The notes: generated by a model not told the origin, from the sequence alone. 64,000 bases of DNA from an uncultured Draconibacterium sp. (GCF_963677565.1 NZ_OY781981.1:186001-250000), one strand, 5' to 3'; numbered from the stretch's first letter, positions 24,655-35,075 are shown. Numbers and translations: made by a program.

Positions 24655-27066
24655 CTACATTTGGCTAAGTTGTCTTAATCCTTCGGCAACAGCACACAAC
24701 ATTCCGTTTTCACCATTTTCGAGGAGAGTGAGCTCATCTATCAATTCTTCTGTTTGCTCAATACCTCCTCCTTCATTTAAGTTTTGTAACGCGTATTTTG
24801 CAGCTGAAGAGAACGCTTCTGACAAATACGAAACCTTTTGCAATTCATCAGTTGTTAACCATGGCTCCAATCTTTCATGATTAGAACTCCACAATTCCAA
24901 CTGCTGTTTAATATGTGCTTTCAATTCGCTGTTTCCCTTATCCAAGAGATAAGTATTTACTTTTGTATTGAATTCCCGGGCCGACAAACTCTCCGGACGC
25001 GCTGCATCAACAACGCCATTCATTTTTAAATCGGGCAAATATACCGCGTAAATATTTTCAAGATTTGCCATTCGCTCGTAATACTTGACCTCTTCGAGCA
25101 CCTCAACCAATATTTTTAAATACTGAAACCCCTCTTTAGGAATAAGTGCATGAAGAATATCATCTTGCTGCTTTTCATGTGGATTGCCTCTTTTAACCAG
25201 GTACTCCGAAAATTTTTCAAGACGCCGATACATATCATCAACATTCGTGGTTAGCATTGACGGGCTCCAGAGTTTTTCAGCGATGACTCCTGTCCGTGGC
25301 CAAATTCGCGAGTCGACATTATTTTTATCTACAACTTCCGACCACATTGCTGCTTCGCCGCCAAGTATCATTGTTTTTTGCTCGTCGGTAAGTGGCTTAA
25401 TCACCTCGATTGTTGGTAATTTTGTTCCCGGAATTTCAGAACCTGCCACCAGCTTTCCATTGGCAGCAAAATTAAACATCGCCAGTGAGATTTTTCCGAA
25501 AAGCGTGTCACTTAAAAGCTGTGCGGAGAATTCCACCTCTCCCATTTGCGACTCCAGAAGAAAAGTTAACTCACCATCTTTTTTCTGCCCATTTTTAAAT
25601 CCGGTGCGATTTCCAAGAAATTCTAAAAAGCCATATACATTTTCAGGATCGCGATCAAACAATGTCAGTTTACTCTCCATCTCGCCCGACGGAATTTCGA
25701 GGGTTACATCGTAGGTTTTCCAGTATGTTGTATCCGGCTCCAAATCAACAGCTCCGGGTAAAATTAAAGGATCAACGGCATAATGTTTATCCGAATGCAA
25801 TTTATGATCGAGGTACCAGCCAGCCGATAAAATTCCTCTCTTGCCACTCTGAACCGCTTCGAACAAAGACTTTTGCCCCATCCACGACTGAATGACAACA
25901 TCATCCTCCAACTCATCGTTCATTATTTCTTCCCATCCGAGCATTGTTTTGCCGTGCTTTTTAACCAAGTCGTAAATCCTGAGATTAAAATACGCCTGCA
26001 AACCATGTGCATCTTTAATTCCTTTTTCATTCATAAACGACTGAACCGATTCACTTTCATTCCAGTATTTTGGCTCCACCTCATCGCCACCAATATGAAA
26101 ATAAGGATCGGGAAATAATGTAACCATCTCGGCAATAAACTTATCGAGAAACGCATAAACTTCTTCTTTTGTCGGGTCCATTGGAGGAGAAAATAGCTCG
26201 CCACTTTCGTTTGTAAACGACAACTCTCCGCTAACAGTACTCAATTCAGGATAGGCAATCTGCCAGCTTTTTGAGTGTCCCGGCACATCAAACTCCGGAA
26301 TTATTCGTATTCCTCTCTCTGCTGCGTAAGCTACAATTTCGCGAATATCTTCTTGCGTATAATATTTCCCGTTTGAGCCGATTTCATACAATTTCGGAAA
26401 TACTTTGCTTTCTACACGAAATCCCTGATCTTCTGAAAGATGGATATGAAAAACATTCATTTTTACAGCTGCCATAGCATCAATCGTACGTAGAACCACT
26501 TCTTTTGGCATCCAATGGCGACAGACATCCAACATTACTCCGCGCCATGGAAATCGTGGTTCATCCTCAATCTTAAGTTTTGGGACAGCGATTCCTGCTT
26601 CATTTGGTTTTATCAATTGCAAAATTGTTTCCAACCCATGATTAATGCCAAATTGTGTATTCGCTGATAACCTAATTTGTTTGTCAATTTCCAGACTGTA
26701 CGATTCATTATCGCCAAACTGAGGAATGCTGCTGTCCGACTCCTCACTACAATTAATTTCCAGCGAGACGCCATTTTCATTGGCCTCTACCCCATAAATT
26801 AATTCAACATCTTCTATAAACCTGCTTGCCGCTTTATCCAGATAATCATTCTGCACATTAACAAAGAACACATTAATACCCTCTGAAAGATCAACTTCTC
26901 CATTATGAATTTTCAAACTGGCCGGCAGAGGCATGAGTTCAATTTCAGCCCGGTCTTCATCTGAGATTAGCGGTGGAATATACATGACCAGCCGATAATA
27001 AAGAAAGCCGCCAACAACTACTATAAATATGAGGGCAAGAAGTACATAGAGAATCTTTTTTAACAT
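24655..27066 (-). CDS. Glycoside hydrolase family 20 beta-N-acetylhexosaminidase with inserted domain
   Basis: 803 residues from ATG 27066 (the open frame continues 44 codons upstream without family resemblance). An N-terminal helix (MLKKILYVLLALIFIVVVGG) anchors or exports it. Residues about 40-165 are the GH20b domain; the catalytic barrel starts near FPWRGVMLDVCRH and has the acid/base pair D328-E329 in HIGGDEVEP. Barrel strands are interrupted by about 105 residues (449-553) before ILGGEAAMWSE; a helical C-terminal domain follows. The family removes terminal GlcNAc or GalNAc using the substrate acetamido group. A second GH20 lies at 54590. Probably periplasmic. Confidence 0.9.
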   Translation of the reverse strand: MLKKILYVLLALIFIVVVGGFLYYRLVMYIPPLISDEDRAEIELMPLPASLKIHNGEVDLSEGINVFFVNVQNDYLDKAASRFIEDVELIYGVEANENGVSLEINCSEESDSSIPQFGDNESYSLEIDKQIRLSANTQFGINHGLETILQLIKPNEAGIAVPKLKIEDEPRFPWRGVMLDVCRHWMPKEVVLRTIDAMAAVKMNVFHIHLSEDQGFRVESKVFPKLYEIGSNGKYYTQEDIREIVAYAAERGIRIIPEFDVPGHSKSWQIAYPELSTVSGELSFTNESGELFSPPMDPTKEEVYAFLDKFIAEMVTLFPDPYFHIGGDEVEPKYWNESESVQSFMNEKGIKDAHGLQAYFNLRIYDLVKKHGKTMLGWEEIMNDELEDDVVIQSWMGQKSLFEAVQSGKRGILSAGWYLDHKLHSDKHYAVDPLILPGAVDLEPDTTYWKTYDVTLEIPSGEMESKLTLFDRDPENVYGFLEFLGNRTGFKNGQKKDGELTFLLESQMGEVEFSAQLLSDTLFGKISLAMFNFAANGKLVAGSEIPGTKLPTIEVIKPLTDEQKTMILGGEAAMWSEVVDKNNVDSRIWPRTGVIAEKLWSPSMLTTNVDDMYRRLEKFSEYLVKRGNPHEKQQDDILHALIPKEGFQYLKILVEVLEEVKYYERMANLENIYAVYLPDLKMNGVVDAARPESLSAREFNTKVNTYLLDKGNSELKAHIKQQLELWSSNHERLEPWLTTDELQKVSYLSEAFSSAAKYALQNLNEGGGIEQTEELIDELTLLENGENGMLCAVAEGLRQLSQM

Positions 27067-27164
27067 GAGTTTAGTTAATAGTTTAGAAATCAAAGGAAGT
27101 AAAAAATGATATGAATAGTTTGGAGACACATATATTATAAAACAGAAGCGTGAATTTTGGGCAT

Positions 27165-27197
27165 AAAAAAAGCCCCTCCCAAAGGGAAGAGCTTTCA
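27165..27197 (-). terminator. Terminator of groES-groEL
   Basis: AGCCCCTCCC and GGGAAGAGCT form an imperfect 10-pair stem with loop AAA; read on the minus strand it ends in a T run, 20 bases after the groEL stop. Confidence 0.75.
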
Positions 27198-27217
27198 ATA
27201 TTTTTGTGAGTTGATTT

Positions 27218-29166
<1,949 letters not shown>

Positions 29167-29532
29167 TTTGTTTTAGTTTTTTATGATTAAATATTTTTTT
29201 CGTTTTAACGCACTCCTTGTATCATATTTTATGCCAAGCAATAAAAAGCATCGAAGCATATAAAAACAAGGACAAAATTACACCACCAACTATTAACCGA
29301 GACACACATAACCCCCTTACCTACTGTCTTACAGCTACATATGGGTTTGTCAGACTTTCTGTCATGGTGGCAGAACAAATGCAAAAACACGACAAACAAA
29401 TATAAATAATACTTAAAGGTCTGTTTTTAGCCGTTTTTCGCAACCCTCACCTCATTTTCCACGTAGTTTATTAAGTCAGAAAACAAGAGACCTGTTGCAT
29501 CGGGATAGTTAAAACATCTAAAACAAGAAGCC
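29167..29532. other. Intergenic region between groES and a lipoprotein gene
   Basis: About 365 bases. The part next to groES is AT-rich leader. At 29353-29383 lies the GACTTTCTGTCAT motif and a sigma-54-type promoter on the plus strand (listed separately). Short arms GGTCT (about 29418) and AGACC (about 29491) could fold in the leader of the downstream gene. No RNA gene recognised. Confidence 0.4.
29353..29383 (+). promoter_or_regulatory. Sigma-54-type (GG-N10-GC) promoter with upstream GACTTTCTGTCAT motif
   Basis: TGGCA (29368-29372) and TGCA (29380-29383) give the -24/-12 pattern with exactly ten bases between GG and GC, close to the consensus TGGCAC-N5-TTGCA. Directly upstream GACTTTCTGTCAT (29353-29365) is repeated, on the minus strand, before the sigma-54 activator gene at 35.1 kb. 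It points to the lipoprotein gene at 29533, giving a leader of about 140 bases. Recognised by eye only. Confidence 0.5.
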
Positions 29533-30114
29533 ATGAAACTCAAAAATTTATTTTGGATTGGGGTGATATTGCTATCTGCACTTGCCTGCGAAGATCCTGA
29601 CACTACTTATTACACAGAAACAGAACTTGCACTCGACATTTCTTTAACAGCTCATGTTAACACACTTTCTCAATCAGTTACCGAGCAATATAACTTTAAC
29701 GGAATTGTCATTTTCTGTCTTGGTTACAGCGATGCTCTAAAAAGTTGCCCGGGCAATGTTGTTCAAATTACTCCCGGAAGTGGTTCTCTTCTTTCTTTCG
29801 AAGCACTGCAAAGTAGCCAAACCATCGACCAACTCCAATTAGACATTTCGTACAAAACTCAAAGCGATGCAACGTATCAGTCGATCGAATCGATCGATCT
29901 TCTTCAAGCCGGTAGTTTTTTAAACAGCGAAACCTATTCTGTAAACCTGGACGATGTATTGGCATCTCTAATCAGCCGTTTAAATGAAAATCCACGCTAC
30001 TTCATTTCAATTGAAATTAGTGGCATGGCAAATTTTAACATTTCTTCCGACGCCCTTTTTAGTGTTCCACTACTTATCGAAAGTGAATATTATTCGCCCA
30101 GATTTACATTATAA
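29533..30114 (+). CDS. Hypothetical lipoprotein
   Basis: 193 residues. Signal peptide with lipobox LSALAC (Cys19), followed by an acidic start (EDPDTTYYTETEL). The mature part looks all-beta (alternating hydrophobic strands such as LALDISLTAHV, GIVIFCLGY, IDQLQLDISYKT, YFISIEISGM), with two Cys (about 62 and 72) that might form a disulfide. No known domain recognised. Stands alone behind a possible sigma-54 promoter, which hints at a stress or envelope role (inference). Confidence 0.75.
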   Translation: MKLKNLFWIGVILLSALACEDPDTTYYTETELALDISLTAHVNTLSQSVTEQYNFNGIVIFCLGYSDALKSCPGNVVQITPGSGSLLSFEALQSSQTIDQLQLDISYKTQSDATYQSIESIDLLQAGSFLNSETYSVNLDDVLASLISRLNENPRYFISIEISGMANFNISSDALFSVPLLIESEYYSPRFTL

Positions 30115-30245
30115 TTACGTCATATCAAGTTATTTGCTGCATAAGAAAAGCAGTGTATTAAATTCGAAGAATACCCTGCTTTTCTTATCCTTTGCAGAAA
30201 TTCCGAGACGAATGTAATCCACGCCTCCCAATCTCCCCTTACCTG

Positions 30246-30276
30246 TTGACTATCAACATCTTTTTTCGTATTTTAG
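30246..30276 (+). promoter_or_regulatory. Bacteroidota-type promoter for the PAS protein gene
   Basis: TTG (30246-30248) and TATTTTAG (30269-30276), one base off TAnnTTTG, separated by 20 bases; 25 bases before ATG 30302. Confidence 0.55.
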
Positions 30277-30301
30277 CAGTAATACACCAAACAGAATTGT
30301 T

Positions 30302-30793
30302 ATGCACTCAAAGAAAACAATGGCCAACCACAGCTTCGAGATGCTCACTGAGTCAGGAGAGTTTATGAATATTGTTTTGAACAACATTACAAGTTGTGTA
30401 CTTCTTCTTGACAAGGACATGAAACTTCAAGCCTTCAACGATGCATTAAAAACGATTTTCTCGAATAAAGCCGATGAAGATCTTATGTACATGCTTTGTG
30501 GCGAAGCAATTGGCTGTGCCTACCAAATTGAAGAAGCGAAAGATTGTGGAAAAACATCGAAATGTTGCACCTGCGAATTACGGCTGGCAGCTTTTGATTC
30601 TTACCTTAATGATACTATTGTTTACAAAGAACACATCCGCCGTCCGTTTTTCAACAAAAATGGCGAACGCGAAATGAAAGACCTGCAATTCTCAACCAGG
30701 CACTTTAATTTTCAGAAAGAGAAATACATTATATTAATCATTAATGATATCTCAGGATTAGCTCCTTCTCAAAATAAAATGAACACACACTAA
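30302..30793 (+). CDS. Stand-alone PAS-domain protein with Cys cluster
   Basis: 163 residues. Residues about 19-155 form one PAS domain: ITSCVLLLDKDMKLQAFNDA as the first strand pair and YIILIINDISGL as the last strand. In the middle a Cys-rich insert C66...C72...C82...C88-C89-x-C91 (CGEAIGC, DCGKTSKCCTC) suggests an Fe-S or zinc site, as in PAS proteins that precede SpoIIE or kinase modules. No output domain follows: the frame ends 9 bases before the inverted repeat of the IS110 element. Either it signals to a partner, or the insertion trimmed the 3' end; no orphaned output domain was seen beyond the element. Confidence 0.75.
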   Translation: MHSKKTMANHSFEMLTESGEFMNIVLNNITSCVLLLDKDMKLQAFNDALKTIFSNKADEDLMYMLCGEAIGCAYQIEEAKDCGKTSKCCTCELRLAAFDSYLNDTIVYKEHIRRPFFNKNGEREMKDLQFSTRHFNFQKEKYIILIINDISGLAPSQNKMNTH

Positions 30794-30801
30794 ACGAGCT
30801 A

Positions 30802-32174
30802 CAACAAAAAGCCAAACCGGTGCTAGCAATTTTTACCACAAAAAACATTCATGATTCCCGGGAATCACCAACAGGAATGAAAGTGAATTAACTTGCGGTA
30901 TCTACGTACCAATAAAATTTTCTACTATGAATCCTGTCGAAGAATTCCCAAGAATCATTGAGCGAGGTTGTGGCCTTGATGTTCATAAGGACACAGTAGT
31001 CGCCAGCATCAAAGGTAAAGATATTGTTGAACGAACTGAAACTTTTGGCACATTTACCGAAGAACTTGAAAAGCTGATTGGTTTTCTCCAGAATGAAGGA
31101 GTAAGCCATATTGCGATGGAGAGCACAGGAGTTTATTGGAAACCTGTTTACTATGTACTTGAAGAATATTTTGAGATTTTACTGGTCAATGCCAGGCATG
31201 TAAAAAATGTTCCGGGGCAAAAAACGGATAAAATGGACAGTGAATGGATTGCCAAACTTCTGTTGAGTGGCTTGCTTAAAGGAAGTTTTGTTCCACGTCA
31301 AGGCATAAGAGAACTTCGGGTTTTGCACCGCCACCGAAGAAAACTGATACATCAGCGTACTGCTGAAAAGAACCGTTTGCAGAACATCCTTGAAGATGCC
31401 AACATCAAGCTAGGCAGCGTAGTTAGTGATGTTTTTGGCAAAACAGGAACAGCAATTGTTTTGGCAATCGCATCGGGAGAAAAAGACCCGGGGAAATTAT
31501 CAGAACTGGCAAAAGGATCTTTGGTCAGAAAAAAAGCCGAACTAAAGAAGGCTTTATACGGAAGGATTACCGAACATCATATTTTTATGCTTCAACTGAT
31601 TCTTGCATCAATGGAACATATCAATAATCAAATTGACTGCATTGAAAAAAGAATTGACAAATATCTTAACTCCATGAGAAATGATGTTGAATTATTACTT
31701 ACTATTCCAGGAGTGTCGGTACAAATAGCTGCTGGGATACTTGCTGAAATTGGAAATGACATGGTATTCTTTCCGTCAGCGAAACATCTTGCCTCATGGG
31801 CAGGCGTGTGTCCAGGAAATAACGAAAGTGCCGGTAAAAAATATTCTTCAAAAATAACACATGGCAACAAATACCTGAAAACAACCCTGGTTGAAGCTGC
31901 ATGGGCAGCATCACATTCTAAAGATTGTTTAATGGCTGCAAAACATAAGACAATTGCCGCACGTAGAGGAAGTAAGAAAGCAAATATGGCAATAGGACAT
32001 AAGATCCTGACGGCTGCTTACTTTGTTCTAAGGGACAAAACGCCTTACTTATTAAGTAGCCAGAACAAGGCAATTGAAGAACAAAGAAGATTAAAAAGAA
32101 TACAACGGTTAGAAAGACAATTAGCAGATTTAAAAAGCGTCTATCAAAATTAAAAGGTCGTGGCTTTTTTGGTG
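30802..32174 (+). mobile_element. IS110-family insertion sequence
   Basis: About 1.37 kb, bounded here by an imperfect inverted repeat: CAACAAAAAGCCAAACC (30802-30818) and GGTCGTGGCTTTTTTGGTG (32156-32174), sharing CAAAAA(A)GCCA. IS110 elements usually lack true terminal repeats or carry subterminal ones, so the exact ends may lie a little outside. The left non-coding part (30819-30926) contains the perfect palindrome GATTCCCGGGAATC (30853-30866) and flanking CATTC/GAATG, a place where a structured bridge RNA could be encoded. Ends are uncertain. Confidence 0.65.
30927..32153 (+). CDS. IS110-family transposase (RNA-guided recombinase family)
   Basis: 408 residues, intact. N-terminal RuvC-like DEDD domain: D18 in CGLDVHKD, E65 in AMESTGVYW, D101 and D104 in QKTDKMDSEW. 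The C-terminal Tnp20 domain has the helix-hairpin-helix TIPGVSVQIAAGILAEIG and WAGVCPGNNESAGKK with the candidate catalytic Ser301. A basic coiled coil closes the protein (EEQRRLKRIQRLERQLADL). The family uses a bridge RNA from the element's own non-coding end to choose donor and target DNA (shown for IS621). No frameshift or stop, so the copy may be active. Confidence 0.95.
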   Translation: MNPVEEFPRIIERGCGLDVHKDTVVASIKGKDIVERTETFGTFTEELEKLIGFLQNEGVSHIAMESTGVYWKPVYYVLEEYFEILLVNARHVKNVPGQKTDKMDSEWIAKLLLSGLLKGSFVPRQGIRELRVLHRHRRKLIHQRTAEKNRLQNILEDANIKLGSVVSDVFGKTGTAIVLAIASGEKDPGKLSELAKGSLVRKKAELKKALYGRITEHHIFMLQLILASMEHINNQIDCIEKRIDKYLNSMRNDVELLLTIPGVSVQIAAGILAEIGNDMVFFPSAKHLASWAGVCPGNNESAGKKYSSKITHGNKYLKTTLVEAAWAASHSKDCLMAAKHKTIAARRGSKKANMAIGHKILTAAYFVLRDKTPYLLSSQNKAIEEQRRLKRIQRLERQLADLKSVYQN

Positions 32175-32298
32175 ATTAAATCCCGTACAAAAAACTGACA
32201 TCAGACGCTAAGAACCAACAGTTGTTGCCATTGTGAGCACGTAGAAAAAATTATAATTCTTTTATAACCGAACTTTATTTTGGGGAGTGACTTTCAGA

Positions 32299-32340
32299 AA
32301 AAAAGCCGTCCTAAAAAGAACGGCTTCTCTATTTTTTTTG
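32299..32340 (-). terminator. Terminator of the secG operon
   Basis: AGCCGT (32304-32309) pairs with ACGGCT (32320-32325); read on the minus strand the stem is followed by a run of seven T, just after secG. Confidence 0.8.
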
Positions 32341-32351
32341 ATAATAATATC

Positions 32352-32717
32352 TTAGTTTTCTCCACCTTCATCGTCTGCAGTCGGAGTTTCATCCGTAGTT
32401 GCAGGAGGTGTGGTAGGGAAAGTAGGTACTTGTGTCGGATCAACAGCAGTTTCAATCTGCTCCTGAACACGGCTCTGACCTTCTTCTGCCTGTTCGCGTG
32501 GAATAAATCCGGCACCAACAACAGAAAGAAACAATAAAGCTCCTGCCAAAACCCATGTTCCTTTTTCAAGGAAATCGGTTGTTTTGCGTACGCCCATTAC
32601 CTGACCTGAAGACTGGAAGTTACTTGCCAGGCCTCCTCCTTTTGAATTTTGTACCAATACGATCAGTACTAAAAGGATACAAACGATAAATATTAAAACG
32701 GTGATTAAAATATACAT
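32352..32717 (-). CDS. secG: Preprotein translocase subunit SecG
   Basis: 121 residues. Two TM helices (about 2-24 and 54-72) separated by the conserved cytoplasmic loop VQNSKGGGLASNFQSSGQ. The acidic, Pro/Thr-rich C-terminal extension (about 80-121, TPPATTDETPTADDEGGEN) is longer than in E. coli but common in Bacteroidota. SecG assists SecYE protein export. Last gene of the activator-lptE-TPR-secG operon, 5 bases after its neighbour. Confidence 0.92.
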   Translation of the reverse strand: MYILITVLIFIVCILLVLIVLVQNSKGGGLASNFQSSGQVMGVRKTTDFLEKGTWVLAGALLFLSVVGAGFIPREQAEEGQSRVQEQIETAVDPTQVPTFPTTPPATTDETPTADDEGGEN

Positions 32718-32722
32718 CTCTT

Positions 32723-33322
32723 CTAAATATTAGTCTTTAATAATTCAATTTCTTTAATACGGCCTGCAAAGTAAACACTTTTTTCCGGATATTTCAAACT
32801 TAATTTTTGATAGGCATCCAAAGCTTTGTCGTAGTTCTTTTGCTGTAAATAAATTGAGGCCAGTGTTTCGGTAACCAGTCCTTCATCTTCTTTCACCGAC
32901 TGCTCTGCAACTGCCTTGTCGCCATTATTTCCATTTACTCCCAAACTAACTTTACCCGATCGCAAACGCGAACCGTCAGACGATAAAAATTTATCGATCA
33001 ACGAATTTTCTGCTTCGAGTTCAACATCCCCTTCCAAATTATATGCTGTCGTCTTATTATTACTTGTAATAATCGGCACCTTTTTATTCAGTTCATCATT
33101 CAGGAACCGGAACAGCACTTTTCGGTCGGGAACCATAACGGCTACCTTCTTAAGTACAGTTTCATAATCCGAATGATTCAGGTTTTTCATATTTTTAAGA
33201 TAAAGCAACCAGCCGATAGTAAACCACGGGAAATCCGTGGTGAGTTTTTTAACTCCCTCCAAAGAACCAGCATTCAATAAAGCTGTATTTTGCAGATACG
33301 ATTGAAATTGCTCTCTTTCCAT
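32723..33322 (-). CDS. Hypothetical protein with C-terminal TPR-like repeat
   Basis: 199 residues, cytoplasmic by sequence. The N-terminal half is helical (MEREQFQSYLQNTALLN, TDFPWFTIGWLLYLKNM), a pattern shared by orthologues next to lptE and secG in Bacteroidota. After a polar linker (about 100-140) one clear TPR (TETLASIYLQQKNYDKALDAY, QKLSLKYPEKS) ends the protein. Spaced by 1 base from lptE and 5 from secG, so surely cotranscribed. Function unknown. Confidence 0.8.
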   Translation of the reverse strand: MEREQFQSYLQNTALLNAGSLEGVKKLTTDFPWFTIGWLLYLKNMKNLNHSDYETVLKKVAVMVPDRKVLFRFLNDELNKKVPIITSNNKTTAYNLEGDVELEAENSLIDKFLSSDGSRLRSGKVSLGVNGNNGDKAVAEQSVKEDEGLVTETLASIYLQQKNYDKALDAYQKLSLKYPEKSVYFAGRIKEIELLKTNI

Positions 33323-33323
33323 T

Positions 33324-33839
33324 TTACCAGTTTGCTATGGTTGCATTAAAAATATCTTCAGTTAATTTTTCAATAATCTCATTACTTAATTCGTCTTCTA
33401 CCGAACTGATGGCAAGATTGCTATCAAAGTCTTCGTATGCGGAAAACGATTGTTCAAAATCATCTTCGGGCACTTTATGGTTCGTATATTTCACCTTGAT
33501 CGTAATGGTTAAACGTGTTTGTGCCGAAACATCTTCTTTTTGTATCGACATTGGTTTAAAGTCGTAACCTGTAATCTGGCCTTCAAATTCAATATCCCCA
33601 TTTTCCGAAAGTTCATTCAATGAAGTTTGGCGGGTTAGTTTCTCACGCAATTCCTCGGTAAAACTCTGACTAAGTGTCGGATTAATTAATCGTGCGCGGT
33701 TAGGAAAGTAATAAACTGTAAAAGTTTTCACTTCGGGCGAAAGGTTGGCACCGGTAAAAGAATAACTTACTTTACACGAAGGAGCCAGACTGCCTACCAA
33801 ACCGGCCAATACAAATATAAATAATAGTTTTCGCAACAT
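33324..33839 (-). CDS. LptE-like LPS-assembly lipoprotein
   Basis: 171 residues. Signal peptide with a lipobox-like LAPSC (Cys22). The mature part matches the Bacteroidota LptE family: YSFTGANLSPEVKTFTVYYF, 'FTEELREKLTRQTSLNEL', the 'GDIEFEGQITGYD' strand and the acidic end. LptE plugs LptD in the outer membrane and helps place lipopolysaccharide. Overlaps no neighbour but is only 4 bases after the sigma-54 activator gene. Confidence 0.85.
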   Translation of the reverse strand: MLRKLLFIFVLAGLVGSLAPSCKVSYSFTGANLSPEVKTFTVYYFPNRARLINPTLSQSFTEELREKLTRQTSLNELSENGDIEFEGQITGYDFKPMSIQKEDVSAQTRLTITIKVKYTNHKVPEDDFEQSFSAYEDFDSNLAISSVEDELSNEIIEKLTEDIFNATIANW

Positions 33840-33842
33840 AGA

Positions 33843-35075
33843 TTATCCCTTAATATCGTATTCTTTAATTTTACGGTACAATGTGCGTTCAGAAATTCCT
33901 AATTCCTGGGCCGCATATTTTCGTTTACCGCGATGTTTCTCAAGTGCTTTTTTAATCAGTTCAATTTCTTTATCTGCCAAAGAAAGCGATTCTTCCACAA
34001 ACTCTTCCGTATCCTGAATATTATCTTTATCAACCGATGTAATATGTATCGGATTCTGCACCTGGTCATTCGACACATAATTACCATCGGCCGTGTTATA
34101 CAGGTTTCTGATAATCTGCGCCTGATCGCCCGAAATTGGCGCATCGCGATTCTCCATTAAATCGAGCACCAGTTTTTTAAGATCGTTCATGTCGTTTTTC
34201 ATATCGAAAAGAACTTTGTACAAAATCTCTCGTTCGTTGGCAAACGACTTGTTATCTTCTTGCTGAGATAATAATGCAGGTAAATTATTTCTACCATCAA
34301 CTGGCAGGTAGGCACTTAATGCTTCGGCATTTATTTCACGTTCCTGTTCGATTATCGAAATCTGCTCGGTAATATTCTTTAACTGACGGATATTTCCCGG
34401 CCAGCGAAAATTCACCAAAGATGTTCGGGCATCTTCCGTAAGACGAACCGGAGGCATTCTGTATTTCTCAGCAAAATCGCGGGCGAATTTCCTGAATAAC
34501 AAAATAATATCATCGGGGCGCTCGCGTAATGCAGGAATTATAATCGGCACAGTATTTAATCGGTAATACAAGTCTTCCCGGAATTTACCTTCCTCAATTG
34601 CTTTGGGAATATTTACGTTAGTTGCCGCAATTAGGCGCACATTGGTTTTTATTACCTGCGACGATCCTACTTTTATAAATTCTCCTGTTTCAAGCACACG
34701 CAATAAACGAACCTGCGTAGAAAGCGGTAATTCACCAATTTCATCCAAAAAGATCGTTCCGCCATCCGCTTCCTGAAAGTACCCTTTCCTATCGGCAAGT
34801 GCTCCGGTAAACGCACCTTTTTCGTGTCCGAACAGTTCCGAATCTATCGTTCCTTCAGGAATAGCACCACAGTTTACTGCAATGTATTTCCCATGTTTTC
34901 TGCTCGAAAACTGATGTATAATCTGTGGAAAAATTTCTTTACCAACACCACTTTCTCCGGTTACCAAAACCGACAGATCGGTTGGTGCCACCTGAACGGC
35001 CACTTCAATGGCTCGGTTCAATCCAATCGTGTTTCCAATTATTCCAAATCGTTGTTTTATTGTTTGTATATCCAT
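33843..35075 (-). CDS. Sigma-54-dependent transcriptional activator without sensor domain
   Basis: 410 residues from ATG 35075. It starts directly with the AAA+ domain: Walker A GESGVGKE (40-47), GAFTGA loop (87-92) that contacts sigma-54, Walker B FLDE (109-112), and the arginine-finger region REDLYYRLNTVPI. The C-terminal 40 residues are a Fis-type HTH (AAQELGISERTLYRKIKEYD). No receiver or GAF domain precedes the ATPase, as in PspF, so activity may be set by a partner protein or by its level. First gene of the lptE-TPR-secG operon; its promoter region contains the GACTTTCTGTCAT motif also found before the sigma-54-type promoter at 29368. Confidence 0.92.
   Translation of the reverse strand: MDIQTIKQRFGIIGNTIGLNRAIEVAVQVAPTDLSVLVTGESGVGKEIFPQIIHQFSSRKHGKYIAVNCGAIPEGTIDSELFGHEKGAFTGALADRKGYFQEADGGTIFLDEIGELPLSTQVRLLRVLETGEFIKVGSSQVIKTNVRLIAATNVNIPKAIEEGKFREDLYYRLNTVPIIIPALRERPDDIILLFRKFARDFAEKYRMPPVRLTEDARTSLVNFRWPGNIRQLKNITEQISIIEQEREINAEALSAYLPVDGRNNLPALLSQQEDNKSFANEREILYKVLFDMKNDMNDLKKLVLDLMENRDAPISGDQAQIIRNLYNTADGNYVSNDQVQNPIHITSVDKDNIQDTEEFVEESLSLADKEIELIKKALEKHRGKRKYAAQELGISERTLYRKIKEYDIKG

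Noticed and set aside
29167..29230. CIRCE element before groES
   Set aside because: No inverted repeat of the TTAGCACTC-N9-GAGTGCTAA type was found in the leader.
29217..29405. 62-codon frame on the plus strand
   Set aside because: Composition is random, no family match, and it runs across the sigma-54-type promoter region.
32280..32537. Plus-strand frame opposite the end of secG
   Set aside because: It starts in the IS/terminator spacer and runs antisense through the secG tail; no support.
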